64,000 bases of DNA from CALRQJ02 sp943370285 (GCA_943370285.1 CALRQJ020000015.1:1-64000), one strand, 5' to 3'; shown: positions 34,821 to 44,035, numbered from the stretch's first letter. Program-made: numbers and translations. The notes: generated by a model not told the origin, from the sequence alone.

Positions 34821-34847
34821 AGTCTCGCAACATTGCGAGACTTTTTT
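34821..34847 (+). terminator. Terminator between the two POT genes
   Basis: AGTCTCGC and GCGAGACT form the stem, with AACATT between, followed by TTTTTT. It lies 22 bp after the first transporter. Confidence 0.85.
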
Positions 34848-34864
34848 ATTTCAAACCATTAGCC

Positions 34865-36523
34865 ATGTGGAAACAACATCCTAAAGCCCTGCCTTTTTTG
34901 TTTTTTTCTGAAATGTGGGAACGTTTCGGGTACTATTTAATGATTGGCATTTTTACCTTATATCTGAAAGATGTAAAAGCCGGATTTGCCATGACCGAAG
35001 CCGAATCTGCCGATCTTTACGGTACGTTCATTGCCCTCGTTTTCTTAACCCCTTTTGTTGGCGGATTGATTGCTGATCGTTATTGGGGCTATCGCAAATC
35101 TATCATCATTGGTGGATTAATGATGGGTGCCGGTTATTGCTTAATGGCTGTACATAGCTTGCCCATCCTCTACATCAGCATGACACTTGTGATTATTGGT
35201 AATGGATTTTTCAAGCCCAATATTTCTACACTTTTAGGCAATGTATATTCTACCCCACAACACAACCATCAAAAAGATGAAGGCTATAATATTTTTTATA
35301 TGGGCATCAATGTAGGTGCATTCATCTGCAATTTTTTTGGCGCCGTATTGTACAACACTTTGGGTTGGGGTTATGCTTTTGTTGCTGCAGGTGTAGGTAT
35401 GTTTTTAGGTGTCATCATTTTTTTGGTAGGCACATCGCATTATAAAGCATACGATGTAAAAAAAGGCGTAAGAGATGGCGACATGAGTATGTTAAAAATT
35501 ACCGGATTGATTTTACTACCTGCTGTTGCAGCCGGTGTCATTGGTTGGTTAGTAAAAGGCATTACAGGACCTGATAATTTGGGTGGAAATATTTTTGGCT
35601 CCGATTCTACCGATGCCTTTTTATTTGCATGTATTCCGGTATTGTTGTTTTATGGCTCTTTGTATTTTAAATCGGACAAGGAAGAACAGCCTGCAATGGG
35701 TGTATTGTTGACCATTTTTGTGATGGTGATTTTATTCTGGGCCGTTTTCAAACAAAATGGTTCTGCCTTGAATACCTGGGCCGATAGATACACCGACCGT
35801 TCAGTATCCGGCACTACTAAAGATGTGTTTAATGCGGTAAATCTCACCCAAACCATTACGTATAAAAAAGATTCTGTGGCATTGTATGATGAACAATTCA
35901 GACTGCAACGAGCCAATGGAAAACCCATAAAAGTGTGGGACTATCCGGTGTATTTTAGAAATGATACCCAAAGCAAGATGCAGACAGAAGGCGGCACACT
36001 TAGTATTTGGAGTACCAACCTTAGTCAAAGTATTAATCCGGGTTGGGTAATCATATTAACGCCTTTGGTGATTGCATTTTTTTCATGGATGCGTCGCAAT
36101 GGCAAAGAACCTTCTACCCCAACTAAAATTGCATTTGGTTTATTGATTTCTGCACTATCGGTTTTGGTAATGGTAGCCGCTGTAAAAGTGGGTGGTAATG
36201 GAACGGAGAAAGTAAGTGTGTGGTGGTTGATTGGCGGTTATGGCGTTATTACGATTGGTGAATTGTTGTTAAGCCCAATGGGCTTGTCGTTGGTATCTAA
36301 ATTAAGTCCGGTAAGAATTACTTCGTTGATGATGGGTGGCTGGTTTGTGGCTACCTCTATTGGTAATAAACTAAGCGGTGTTTTAGCAAGTATGTGGGAT
36401 AGATATGAAGATAAATCGAATTATTTCTGGCTCAACTTTGCATTACTACTAGCGGCCGCAGTGGTATTATTTGCTATGCTAAAACGATTGAATAAAGTGA
36501 TGAAGAATAGTGGGGTGAATTAA
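34865..36523 (+). CDS. POT/PTR2 family peptide transporter, copy 2
   Basis: 552 residues, same family. It has SEMWERFGYYLMIG (ExxER), GNGFFKPNISTLLGNVY near 118 and NIFYMGINVGAFICNFFGAV near 145. A large polar stretch near 305-390 (after VFKQNGSALNTWADRYTD) differs from copy 1. The pair are diverged paralogs, probably with different peptide ranges. Its ATG lies 17 bp after the terminator, so the copy 2 promoter must overlap it or read-through must occur. Confidence 0.93.
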   Translation: MWKQHPKALPFLFFSEMWERFGYYLMIGIFTLYLKDVKAGFAMTEAESADLYGTFIALVFLTPFVGGLIADRYWGYRKSIIIGGLMMGAGYCLMAVHSLPILYISMTLVIIGNGFFKPNISTLLGNVYSTPQHNHQKDEGYNIFYMGINVGAFICNFFGAVLYNTLGWGYAFVAAGVGMFLGVIIFLVGTSHYKAYDVKKGVRDGDMSMLKITGLILLPAVAAGVIGWLVKGITGPDNLGGNIFGSDSTDAFLFACIPVLLFYGSLYFKSDKEEQPAMGVLLTIFVMVILFWAVFKQNGSALNTWADRYTDRSVSGTTKDVFNAVNLTQTITYKKDSVALYDEQFRLQRANGKPIKVWDYPVYFRNDTQSKMQTEGGTLSIWSTNLSQSINPGWVIILTPLVIAFFSWMRRNGKEPSTPTKIAFGLLISALSVLVMVAAVKVGGNGTEKVSVWWLIGGYGVITIGELLLSPMGLSLVSKLSPVRITSLMMGGWFVATSIGNKLSGVLASMWDRYEDKSNYFWLNFALLLAAAVVLFAMLKRLNKVMKNSGVN

Positions 36524-36540
36524 TACTATCATCTTTTAAC

Positions 36541-36579
36541 AAAACAGCCCCGAATTTGATTCGAGGCTGTTTTGTTTTT
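36541..36579. terminator. Bidirectional terminator between POT gene and dusB
   Basis: AAAACAGCC-c-CGAA pairs with TTCG-a-GGCTGTTTT; A and T runs lie on either side. It fits termination of both the transporter and the convergent dusB transcript. Confidence 0.8.
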
Positions 36580-37616
36580 TATACCGGACATTTTTCATGA
36601 TAGTTAATCAGTTCAATCGGTGTTCTTTCTATTTCGTAGCCTGCATACTTTTCGCTTACTTCGTCTAACACTGCTTCTACTTCTTCCATTTCTTTCAAGG
36701 TTACCAATCGGTTTCTAAACTCTTTAATATTGGGTAAGCCTTTTAAATAATTGGCATAATGCCTTCTCATTTCATTGATGCCAACAATTGGTCCCTTCCA
36801 CTCTACCGATTTACGCAAATGCTTTTTAGCTACTGTTACTCTTTCTTCTAAAGTTGGTGGAGCTAACAATTCGCCGGTTTGTACATAATGTTTGATTTCT
36901 CTAAAAATCCAAGGATATCCGATAGCAGCCCTTCCAATCATAATCCCATCTACTCCATATCTTTCTTTGTACAGTTTTGCTTTTTGCGGACTATCAATAT
37001 CGCCATTACCAAAGATGGGAATTTGTATTCTTTGGTTGTTCTTCACTTTTTCAATCAAGGTCCAATCCGCTTCGCCTTTATACATTTGGCTACGGGTTCT
37101 GCCATGAATGGCTAACGCTTTTATGCCTACATCTTGCAATCTTTCTGCAACTTCTTCAATATTTTTAGAGTCTTCATCCCAGCCCAATCTTGTTTTAACC
37201 GTAACGGGTAAATTGGTGGCTTTAACTACCGCATCGGTTAATCTAACCATCAAATCAATATCTTTCAACACACCGGCACCGGCACCTTTGAGCGCTACTT
37301 TTTTTACAGGGCATCCAAAGTTGATGTCTAATAAATCGGGATTGGTAACATCAACAATTTTAGCAGCTAACGCCAAGCTTTCTTCATCACCACCAAAAAT
37401 TTGAATACCGATTGGTCTTTCGTAATCAAATATGTCGAGTTTATGGCGGCTTTTGATCGCATCTCTAATCAATCCTTCGCTGCTGATAAATTCGGTGTAC
37501 ATCAAATCGGCACCATTGTCTTTACACACCGCCCTAAACGGCGGATCACTCACATCTTCCATGGGTGCTAGTAACAACGGAAAATCGGGCAGTTCAATAT
37601 TTGCTATCTTAACCAT
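36579..37616 (-). CDS. dusB: tRNA-dihydrouridine synthase (DusB-like)
   Basis: 345 residues from ATG 37616; a TTG five codons upstream is less likely. LLAPMEDVSDPPFRAVC near 15 and LDINFGCPVKKVALKGAGAG near 95 carry the FMN-binding segments and the catalytic Cys of Dus enzymes. IPIFGNGDIDSPQKA near 200 and DGIMIGRAAIGYPWIF near 226 follow. It reduces specific uridines in tRNA. The specific class (DusB) is inferred from overall pattern. Confidence 0.88.
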   Translation of the reverse strand: MVKIANIELPDFPLLLAPMEDVSDPPFRAVCKDNGADLMYTEFISSEGLIRDAIKSRHKLDIFDYERPIGIQIFGGDEESLALAAKIVDVTNPDLLDINFGCPVKKVALKGAGAGVLKDIDLMVRLTDAVVKATNLPVTVKTRLGWDEDSKNIEEVAERLQDVGIKALAIHGRTRSQMYKGEADWTLIEKVKNNQRIQIPIFGNGDIDSPQKAKLYKERYGVDGIMIGRAAIGYPWIFREIKHYVQTGELLAPPTLEERVTVAKKHLRKSVEWKGPIVGINEMRRHYANYLKGLPNIKEFRNRLVTLKEMEEVEAVLDEVSEKYAGYEIERTPIELINYHEKCPV

Positions 37617-37686
37617 GGGCCTTTTATACAAAAAATGATTGTTTACAATAAAAGAGTTGCAAATTTACAGCCTTATTGTGTAACAG

Positions 37687-38607
37687 ATGATGAATACCTA
37701 TTTCAAATACCAGTCTCCGGCTATACATTTCGTTGCTTTTTTGGGACTGGCTTCAGGTTTTTTTATTGTAAGTGCTATCGTTTCTAATACTTTTTTTGCC
37801 GATGTGGCATTGATATTAACCGATAAAAATATCACTGTAACGCCGGCATTAGTGCAGCAATTTAAGTTGGCGAATGTGGTGGGAGCTATTATTGGGTTTT
37901 TAATTCCTGCGCTATTATTTGGCTATTTTTCTGATGAAAAACCAATATCTTTTTTAGGATTACGCAAACAGCAAATGCCGTTGTTGATCCTACTCAGCAT
38001 TGTTTTGGTATTTGCCGTTCAACCTTTTGTTGCTTGGTTGGGTGAATTGAATGGTAGCATCAACTTTGGTGCAGCGCAAAAAGAAATTTTAGCCACAGAA
38101 GAACGGTATAATAAAGCCATCAACACCATGTTGCAAATGAAAACGGTGGATGAGCTATTGTTGAATATTACCATCATGGCATTATTGCCTGCCGTGGCAG
38201 AAGAATTGTTTTTTCGGGGTTCTTTACAAAAAGTATTATTCCGCTGGACTAAAAAACCTTGGTTAGCCATTGGCATTACTTCATTGGTTTTTGCCATGTT
38301 GCATGGCACCGTGTTAAAGATTGTTCCAATTTTTACTTTGGGGGTGATGTTGGGTGTGATGTATCATGTAACTAAAAATTTATGGTATGGTATTATCACC
38401 CATTTCTGCAATAATGCGATGGCGGTTATTGCGCTGTATTATGCCGATAAGAGTCCGTTATTAAAAAAATTGAGCGATGATAACTTAACTGTTTCTGTAG
38501 TTGCTGCTTTGGCAAGTGCAGTGGTAGCAGTAGTTATCATAGTGATATTATACCGCAAAAGTGCCGGTACACAATCTAATGCCTACGATCCCGAATTAAT
38601 TGACTGA
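37687..38607 (+). CDS. CPBP family intramembrane metalloprotease
   Basis: 306 residues with about eight membrane segments. The three family motifs are present: AEELFFRGSLQKVLFR near 174 (EExxxR), FAMLHG near 200 (FxxxH) and GIITHFCNNAMAV near 238 (HxxxN/B). CPBP proteins include CAAX-type proteases and bacteriocin immunity proteins. Divergent from dusB; ends 42 bp before the YciO-like gene. Confidence 0.87.
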   Translation: MMNTYFKYQSPAIHFVAFLGLASGFFIVSAIVSNTFFADVALILTDKNITVTPALVQQFKLANVVGAIIGFLIPALLFGYFSDEKPISFLGLRKQQMPLLILLSIVLVFAVQPFVAWLGELNGSINFGAAQKEILATEERYNKAINTMLQMKTVDELLLNITIMALLPAVAEELFFRGSLQKVLFRWTKKPWLAIGITSLVFAMLHGTVLKIVPIFTLGVMLGVMYHVTKNLWYGIITHFCNNAMAVIALYYADKSPLLKKLSDDNLTVSVVAALASAVVAVVIIVILYRKSAGTQSNAYDPELID

Positions 38608-38649
38608 TAAGAATCAGCTTGTTTCCTACGCTTTGCTGTAACTTGCAGC

Positions 38650-39264
38650 ATGGCTTTATTGTTACATATTCATCCGGATAATCCCAACCCGAGGAACATT
38701 AAAACAGTAGTTGAATGTTTACTCGATGGTGGTGTTATTATTTATCCCACCGATACCATTTATGGTTTAGGTTGTGATATTTTTCAACACAAAGCCATTG
38801 AAAAAATTGCCCGAATTAAAAATGTTGATCCGCAAAAATCGCAACTGAGTTTTGTCTGTTACGACCTCAGCGATTTAAGCAAATACACCAAATCTATTTC
38901 AACACCACTTTATCGTTTACTGAAGAATTATTTGCCTGGCCCATACACTTTTATTTTACCGGCTAGTAAAGAAGTACCTAAAATTCTCAACAGTAAAAAA
39001 AATACGATTGGTTTAAGAGTACCTGATAATAATATTGCTGCTACGATTGTAAAAGAGTTGGGCCATCCTGTATTATCTGCATCACTACCGGGAGAAATGG
39101 TAGAAGAATACACCGACCCCGAATTGATGTATGAAAATTTTAAGCATTTGGTGGATGTAGTAGTTGATGGCGGCATTGGTGGCATGACTCCCTCTACCAT
39201 TGTTGATTGTACTAGCGAACCGTATCAACTCATTCGTCAAGGTTTAGGAGAGTGGGAGGAATAG
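38650..39264 (+). CDS. Sua5/YciO/YrdC family protein
   Basis: 204 residues. DGGVIIYPTDTIYGLGCDIF near 28 is the N-terminal nucleotide-binding motif; SFVCYDLSDLSKY, LKNYLPGPYTFILPA near 95 and GLRVPDNNIAATIVKELGHP near 121 follow the family. These proteins make threonylcarbamoyl-AMP for tRNA t6A or, in the YciO subgroup, have an unsettled role. The K-S-Q-L-S-F spacing and short length favour the YciO subgroup. Confidence 0.85.
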   Translation: MALLLHIHPDNPNPRNIKTVVECLLDGGVIIYPTDTIYGLGCDIFQHKAIEKIARIKNVDPQKSQLSFVCYDLSDLSKYTKSISTPLYRLLKNYLPGPYTFILPASKEVPKILNSKKNTIGLRVPDNNIAATIVKELGHPVLSASLPGEMVEEYTDPELMYENFKHLVDVVVDGGIGGMTPSTIVDCTSEPYQLIRQGLGEWEE

Positions 39265-39315
39265 ACTTCCATTGGCAACATTTAAGCCATCAATTTTACA
39301 ATAGGAATTCATGCG

Positions 39316-39912
39316 TTAAAACAACGGCAACTGATTGGGCAAAATATTAAAACTTTTACGATGGTATTTGCACAAGCCATATTGTTCAATGGCTTTACGA
39401 TGCGTTAATGTGCCGTAGCCTTTATTATTATCCCAGCCGTAATGCGGAAACTCCAAATGCAATGCTTGCATGTAGGCATCTCGATAGGTTTTGGCCAAAA
39501 TACTTGCAGCAGCAATAGCGGCAAATTTACCATCGCCTTTTACAATGCAGTGATGTGGTGTTTTTTTGTACGGTGTAAACCGATTGCCATCTATCAATAA
39601 TAATTTTGGCTTGGGTTTCAATTGATCGATAGCTAAGTGCATAGCTTTAAAACTAGCTTTCAAAATATTGCTCGTATCAATCGCATCATTATCTAACATC
39701 GCAACGCCATAACTAATGGCATTCGCTTCAATAATCTGCCGCAAGGCTTTTCTATCTTTTTCTTTTACTTGTTTACTATCATTCAATAAAGGATGATGAA
39801 AATCCTTCGGCAAAATAACCGCAGCTGCAAAAACTGGCCCCGCATAGCAGCCTCTACCGGCTTCATCGCAACCGGCTTCTACTACAATATCTTGATAAAA
39901 AGGCGCTAACAT
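39316..39912 (-). CDS. rnhB: Ribonuclease HII
   Basis: 198 residues. The family motif DEAGRGCYAGPVFAAAVILP near 16 carries the first catalytic Asp/Glu; the third acidic position is in LLLIDGNRF near 104, and the GDGKFAAIAAASILAKTYRD motif near 123 follows. It removes RNA from RNA-DNA hybrids, including single ribonucleotides. It lies 3 bp downstream of an outer-membrane-protein gene and probably shares its transcript. Confidence 0.95.
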   Translation of the reverse strand: MLAPFYQDIVVEAGCDEAGRGCYAGPVFAAAVILPKDFHHPLLNDSKQVKEKDRKALRQIIEANAISYGVAMLDNDAIDTSNILKASFKAMHLAIDQLKPKPKLLLIDGNRFTPYKKTPHHCIVKGDGKFAAIAAASILAKTYRDAYMQALHLEFPHYGWDNNKGYGTLTHRKAIEQYGLCKYHRKSFNILPNQLPLF

Positions 39913-39915
39913 GTT

Positions 39916-40752
39916 TTAAAAATTATGACGTAATCCCATAGACAAAAAACCATCATCTGCAAACCATCTATTGTTCCATCCAAATGGTTTTCTAAAATTT
40001 TGATACTGCATACCAAGTGTTACACTAGTATGTTTAAAAGCCTGAAAAGCCATGGATGCACTCAAACTATAATTAACCATTAGCGGCTTTTTGGCCGATA
40101 CCACTTGCAAGGTTTTCGAATCTTGTTGAATTAAAAATCCATTACCACTCGGCAATCGGCGGTATCGGGTTACGGTTTCTTCTATGTCAGATTTGGTGTA
40201 CCACATCAAACCCAAACCCAACCCAACGGTGTAGGTGATTTGCTTGGGCAACAAAAAACTCTTAAAACTGCATTGGAATTGGTTGTCAATGTTCATCCAC
40301 TGAGACCGAAGTTCTAAAGCCACATCGGTATAATTGCTAGCCACAAATTGGGTACTGGTATCGGTCGTGTAATACTCAGAATCGTAATTAATATAGGGCT
40401 GAAATTGAACACCTAATTGCCAGGAAAACTGCAACCGTTTAGATGGAATGTTCAATGCCTTGGTAGTACCAATGCCCAAGCTAACCGGATTGGGAAAGAT
40501 GGTAGACATACCGTTTCGTACAAATAGTTCTCGCTGCGGAAAAGTATCGAGCCAATAGGTGGGTTGGTGCTTGAACAAAGATGGCCATTGGTTTTTGTTG
40601 GTGGTAAACCCATCGCCAACATAACCGTTGAGGCTTAATTCTATAGATTGAAAAAAACGTTTTTGCTGTGCTTTTCCCTGCCCAAACAAGCCGAAAATAA
40701 ATACCAAAACAAGGCTTATTTTGCTCCACCAATGCCGTTTTTCTATTGCCAT
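39916..40752 (-). CDS. Hypothetical secreted beta-barrel protein
   Basis: 278 residues with a signal sequence (basic start, LVLVFIFGLFGQGKA, near 13-28). The mature part has alternating polar and aromatic strands and ends in MGLRHNF, with the final Phe typical of outer-membrane barrels. I recognise no named family. It is divergent from recA and directly upstream of rnhB. Confidence 0.65.
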   Translation of the reverse strand: MAIEKRHWWSKISLVLVFIFGLFGQGKAQQKRFFQSIELSLNGYVGDGFTTNKNQWPSLFKHQPTYWLDTFPQRELFVRNGMSTIFPNPVSLGIGTTKALNIPSKRLQFSWQLGVQFQPYINYDSEYYTTDTSTQFVASNYTDVALELRSQWMNIDNQFQCSFKSFLLPKQITYTVGLGLGLMWYTKSDIEETVTRYRRLPSGNGFLIQQDSKTLQVVSAKKPLMVNYSLSASMAFQAFKHTSVTLGMQYQNFRKPFGWNNRWFADDGFLSMGLRHNF

Positions 40753-40826
40753 ACAAAAAATATTAGCACAAAATTGCTAAATTAATTAGTTTGAATAATA
40801 ATTTCCGCTTACCTTAGCTTCCTTAT

Positions 40827-40834
40827 TAATTTTG
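40827..40834 (+). promoter_or_regulatory. Candidate -7 box for recA
   Basis: TAATTTTG fits TAnnTTTG; a TTTC lies 21 bp upstream (40802-40805), close to the -33 TTTG consensus. The leader before the recA ATG at 40854 would be about 13 nt. Confidence 0.4.
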
Positions 40835-40853
40835 GACCATAAAACTATACCAA

Positions 40854-41867
40854 ATGAGTAACGCAGAAAAACTAAAAGCACTTAAACTGACGATTGACAA
40901 AATCGATAAGGACTTTGGCAAAGGCAGTGTAATGATGATGAGTGACAAAGGTGTGCATGAACAAGAAGTCATTTCAACCGGATCGATAGGATTAGATATT
41001 GCCCTTGGCATTGGCGGTTTACCTAAAGGTAGAATTGTTGAAATTTATGGTCCGGAAAGTAGTGGTAAAACAACCATTGCCATTCATGTGATTGCCGAAG
41101 CACAAAAGAAAGGCGGCATGTGTGCTATTATTGATGCGGAACATGCTTTTGATAGCGGCTATGCTCAAAAATTAGGTGTTGATGTAGATAATTTATTGAT
41201 CTCTCAGCCCGACTATGGCGAACAAGCTTTGGAGATTGCCGATCGATTGATTTTGAGTGGTGCGTTAGATGTGGTGGTGATTGACTCCGTAGCGGCATTG
41301 GTACCCAAAGGCGAATTAGAAGGTGAAATGGGTGATAGCAAGATGGGCTTACAGGCTCGATTAATGAGTCAGGCTTTGCGTAAATTAACCGCTACCATTA
41401 ACAAGACCAATACCGTTTGTATTTTCATTAACCAGTTGAGAGAAAAAATTGGGGTGATGTTTGGCAACCCCGAAACGACTACCGGCGGTAATGCGTTGAA
41501 GTTTTATGCCTCAGTACGTTTGGATATTCGCCGTATGGCACAAATTAAAGATGGTGATGAAGCCATAGGTAACCGTGCCAAAGTAAAAGTAGTAAAGAAC
41601 AAAGTAGCACCGCCTTTCCGTTCGGCAGAATTTGATATCATTTTCGGAGAAGGTATTAGCAAGATTGGTGAAATTATTGATATGGGTGTAGAGTTAGGCA
41701 TTGTAAACAAAAGCGGAAGTTGGTTTAGTTATGAGACCAATAAATTAGGACAGGGTAGAGAATCGGTAAAACAATTGTTACACGACAATCCTGAACTAGC
41801 AGCAGAAATAGAAGGAAAAATTAGAGCCAAAGTAGCCGAGGCCAAAGAAGCCAAAGCCGAAGCATAA
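40854..41867 (+). CDS. recA: Recombinase RecA
   Basis: 337 residues. Walker A GPESSGKT lies at 66-73, Walker B VVIDSVAALVPKGE near 140, and the DNA-binding loops and GGNALKFYASVRLDIRR near 212 are standard. The C-terminus is short and ends in repeated KEAK segments. It catalyses strand exchange and activates LexA-type repressors. Its strong terminator follows at once, and the accessory island begins after it. Confidence 0.97.
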   Translation: MSNAEKLKALKLTIDKIDKDFGKGSVMMMSDKGVHEQEVISTGSIGLDIALGIGGLPKGRIVEIYGPESSGKTTIAIHVIAEAQKKGGMCAIIDAEHAFDSGYAQKLGVDVDNLLISQPDYGEQALEIADRLILSGALDVVVIDSVAALVPKGELEGEMGDSKMGLQARLMSQALRKLTATINKTNTVCIFINQLREKIGVMFGNPETTTGGNALKFYASVRLDIRRMAQIKDGDEAIGNRAKVKVVKNKVAPPFRSAEFDIIFGEGISKIGEIIDMGVELGIVNKSGSWFSYETNKLGQGRESVKQLLHDNPELAAEIEGKIRAKVAEAKEAKAEA

Positions 41868-41891
41868 CGTTGTATAAACCTTGGGGGTTTG

Positions 41892-41926
41892 AACCGTGTA
41901 GCCACTGCGTTACACGGTTTTTTTAT
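41892..41926 (+). terminator. Rho-independent terminator after recA
   Basis: AACCGTGTA and TACACGGTT form a 9-bp stem around a loop of about ten bases, followed by seven T. Confidence 0.85.
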
Positions 41927-41983
41927 TGTGCCGGGAAGGTGGGGAGGGCAGAAAGAAAAAAATGTTTTGAAAAACTACTTCCA

Positions 41984-42005
41984 TGGTTCGTGTCTTCACG
42001 AACCA
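41984..42005. repeat. Perfect palindrome with 9-bp arms
   Basis: TGGTTCGTG and CACGAACCA flank the tetraloop TCTT. There is no T run, so it is not a normal terminator; it looks like a REP-type palindrome marking the left edge of the accessory island. Confidence 0.6.
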
Positions 42006-42033
42006 ATTGTACATACGATTACAGTTTAAATTA

Positions 42034-42080
42034 TTTTGCCACAAAGGCGGGAAGGCTCAAAGAAAAAACTTCTTTTTACC
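42034..42080 (+). repeat. Direct repeat R3, left copy
   Basis: A stretch of about 45 nt that includes AAGGCGGGAAGGCTCAAAG and AAAAAACTTC. It recurs at 44321-44365 with three to five changes. The two copies enclose about 2.2 kb with three small genes. Confidence 0.75.
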
Positions 42081-42109
42081 ATTTAAATAATATGAATGGA
42101 ACCATAGTA

Positions 42110-42337
42110 TTAATATCGTTCTTTAGTAAGAAAAACCCAACTGCCCCAAACACCTGCTACCGGCAATAAGATGCTTAATAAACAGAGCATTATTAGTTGA
42201 GAAAGATTAATTTTTTCACTTTTCCATGCATTAAAAGACAGTATAATTACATAGAATACTAAAGCCACATACGATAGGATTAAGGCAACAAGTATACTTC
42301 TTGGCAATGCAATTAATAGGTTCATAACGCTAGACAT
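42110..42337 (-). CDS. Small hypothetical membrane protein
   Basis: 75 residues with two hydrophobic segments: about 5-33 (ALPRSILVALILSYVALVFY, then VIILSF) and 45-68 (SQLIMLCLLSILLPVAGVWG). An internal Met5 is another possible start. I recognise no family. It is one of several small membrane-protein genes in the island, each bordered by repeated sequence. Confidence 0.55.
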   Translation of the reverse strand: MSSVMNLLIALPRSILVALILSYVALVFYVIILSFNAWKSEKINLSQLIMLCLLSILLPVAGVWGSWVFLTKERY

Positions 42338-42401
42338 TATTTAATGGCTGCCAAATTACGTTTTTTTACCATTATTAGTTGCATTGGGTAGCTCATTTTG
42401 G

Positions 42402-42450
42402 TCTTGCTGGAGTCTCCTTAACAAGCCCGGTGCATAAGCAAAGGGACTCC
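42402..42450 (+). repeat. Direct repeat R2, left copy
   Basis: About 48 nt beginning TCTTGCTGGAGTCTCC and including AAGCCCGGTGCATAAGCAAAG. A related copy is at 44036-44081. Each copy lies just upstream of a small minus-strand gene (64 and 14 bp). The end of the copy (GGGACTCC) can pair with its GGAGTC. Confidence 0.65.
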
Positions 42451-42510
42451 GTCAGAGAGAATAATTTTATAGATGTTTAACAGACCAAAATCGGTAAATG
42501 CCAGAGTATA

Positions 42511-42555
42511 ATAGCAAGGCTGCTAAGGTGTACATCGAAAGCCGGGCGGAATAAA
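42511..42555 (+). repeat. Direct repeat R1, left copy
   Basis: Starts ATAGCAAGGCTGCTAAGG and ends near GCCGGGCGGAATAAA. The right copy is at 43762-43807. The pair flank the duplicated membrane-protein gene. The rest of the 42338-42724 gap shows no gene. Confidence 0.7.
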
Positions 42556-42724
42556 TTAGTATTTGTAATTCAATTTGGATTCAGACTCAGCAAACGTATA
42601 TCTATCAGCTTTTGTACTTAACTTCAAGTCTTGGGCAGAAGAAATAATATTACCTAGCCTCCACAAAGCCCTATTCGTAAGTGGCAAGAATTCAGGCAGG
42701 TTTCAATGTTAAAAAGTAAAATGT

Positions 42725-43711
42725 ATGTTCAAAAAAACATTCCTTTTCATTACTACTATTTTAGTAGGGATATCTGCATCCAATGGATATAATGGCCAAG
42801 ATGTATTTAAAGGATCAACATCTATTACATCATTTTTAGATTGGTTCAATATTACAGAACATTATGTACACCTAAAAGGGATTATTATTTTAGACCTGAT
42901 TCCAGCCGTTTTTCTCATCGTTCAACTAGTTATATTTTTTAAAGACAAACAGAAAATAAAAGGATTGTTTGCTGTTCTTTCATTGTTGGCAAATTGTGTT
43001 GGGGTATTTATTGTGATACAATATGCTTACCCGATTGCTGCCCAAATGGCCAATTGGACACCCGATAATTTACCAGCTAATTGGATTAGCTTAAAAGATG
43101 ATTGGATAAATTATATCGGTTTATATGGTCTATCGGGTGTTTTAGGATTAGTTTTTTTTCTGATAACTTACTATGTTCCTGCAAAAAAGAATACTAGTAT
43201 AAAACCACTACACCCATTTTTTAATGTGTTAAAAAATGCATTGCTTTTTATTATAACCTTACCCTCATTACTAGGTGCATCTGGGGTTATCGATTTTATT
43301 TTTTCTCCCATTGGTTACAAAATTTCAGGCACAACATTTATTGAAATGCACCGTCCGGTAGATTTATTAATGAGAAGTATTGGTCCAATAGTATTTACGA
43401 TTATGCTTTCGTTATACGGCTTACTTGCCATTCTTTTTTTTATTGAAAAGAGCAAAATAAAAGGCTTTCTTATTGTAGCAGCAATCCTGCTCCTTTTAGG
43501 CAACACTTTTGTTGCTTTACAAGGCAACAGACCTTTGAACGATTTATTTCTAACATGGACGCCAACAACTATACCTAGCAATTGGTCAAGTTTAAGAGAT
43601 GAATGGTTTAGTTATCATTTATATAGAAATATTTTTAACGCATTGCAACTATTTTGTATTCTTCTTATCTATTTTGTCCCAAAAAGTAAGAACAATATAC
43701 CAGCATCGTAA
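42725..43711 (+). CDS. Membrane protein with duplicated DUF1772-like unit
   Basis: 328 residues, eight hydrophobic segments, in two similar halves. Each half ends with the same motif: WTPDNLPANWISLKDDW near 112-128 and WTPTTIPSNWSSLRDEW near 278-294, each followed by a polar-aromatic segment and a last membrane helix (ITYYVPAKK and LIYFVPKSK). This motif (W-T-P...NW..LRD.W) recalls DUF1772/anthrone-oxygenase-like four-TM proteins, normally about 150 residues. It looks like a tandem fusion of that unit. Flanked by direct repeats R1. Confidence 0.75.
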   Translation: MFKKTFLFITTILVGISASNGYNGQDVFKGSTSITSFLDWFNITEHYVHLKGIIILDLIPAVFLIVQLVIFFKDKQKIKGLFAVLSLLANCVGVFIVIQYAYPIAAQMANWTPDNLPANWISLKDDWINYIGLYGLSGVLGLVFFLITYYVPAKKNTSIKPLHPFFNVLKNALLFIITLPSLLGASGVIDFIFSPIGYKISGTTFIEMHRPVDLLMRSIGPIVFTIMLSLYGLLAILFFIEKSKIKGFLIVAAILLLLGNTFVALQGNRPLNDLFLTWTPTTIPSNWSSLRDEWFSYHLYRNIFNALQLFCILLIYFVPKSKNNIPAS

Positions 43712-43761
43712 CTTCTGACAAAAGGTTTGACGCAAAACGTTTGTGTAAATAGCGAGGCCCC

Positions 43762-43807
43762 ATAGCAAGGCTGCTTAGGCCATACATGGAGACCCCGGCA
43801 GAACAAA
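43762..43807 (+). repeat. Direct repeat R1, right copy
   Basis: ATAGCAAGGCTGCTTAGG, then ACATGGAGACCCCGGCAGAAC. It matches 42511-42555 over about 45 nt with some substitutions and one length difference. It lies between the duplicated membrane-protein gene and the next small gene. Confidence 0.7.
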
Positions 43808-43829
43808 GACTTCCGTTAATAGGAATTCG

Positions 43830-44021
43830 TTATTTGGATTTCTTCGAAATCAAATTGTATACGGTTGCAATCAAAAATAACATCATAAAGACTACGGAAA
43901 TAACTGCAAATAGTCGAAAAAGATAAATTTCTCTACCAGTGATAATTGACCAAGCATGGCCTAACTGGCAAATACAAGCAATAATAAATGAGACGAATAA
44001 TGTAATTAGATTTTTTTTCAT
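43830..44021 (-). CDS. Small hypothetical membrane protein
   Basis: 63 residues with two hydrophobic segments (LITLFVSFIIACICQLGHAW near 5 and LFRLFAVISVVFMMLFLIAT near 34) and a basic C-terminus SKKSK. No family recognised. Repeat R1 lies 22 bp downstream and repeat R2 14 bp upstream of it. Confidence 0.5.
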   Translation of the reverse strand: MKKNLITLFVSFIIACICQLGHAWSIITGREIYLFRLFAVISVVFMMLFLIATVYNLISKKSK

Positions 44022-44035
44022 AAATCAATTTTTTA

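Noticed and set aside
41870..42169. Plus-strand frame after recA
   Set aside because: It spans the recA terminator and the palindrome and repeat R3; amino acid content shows no domain.
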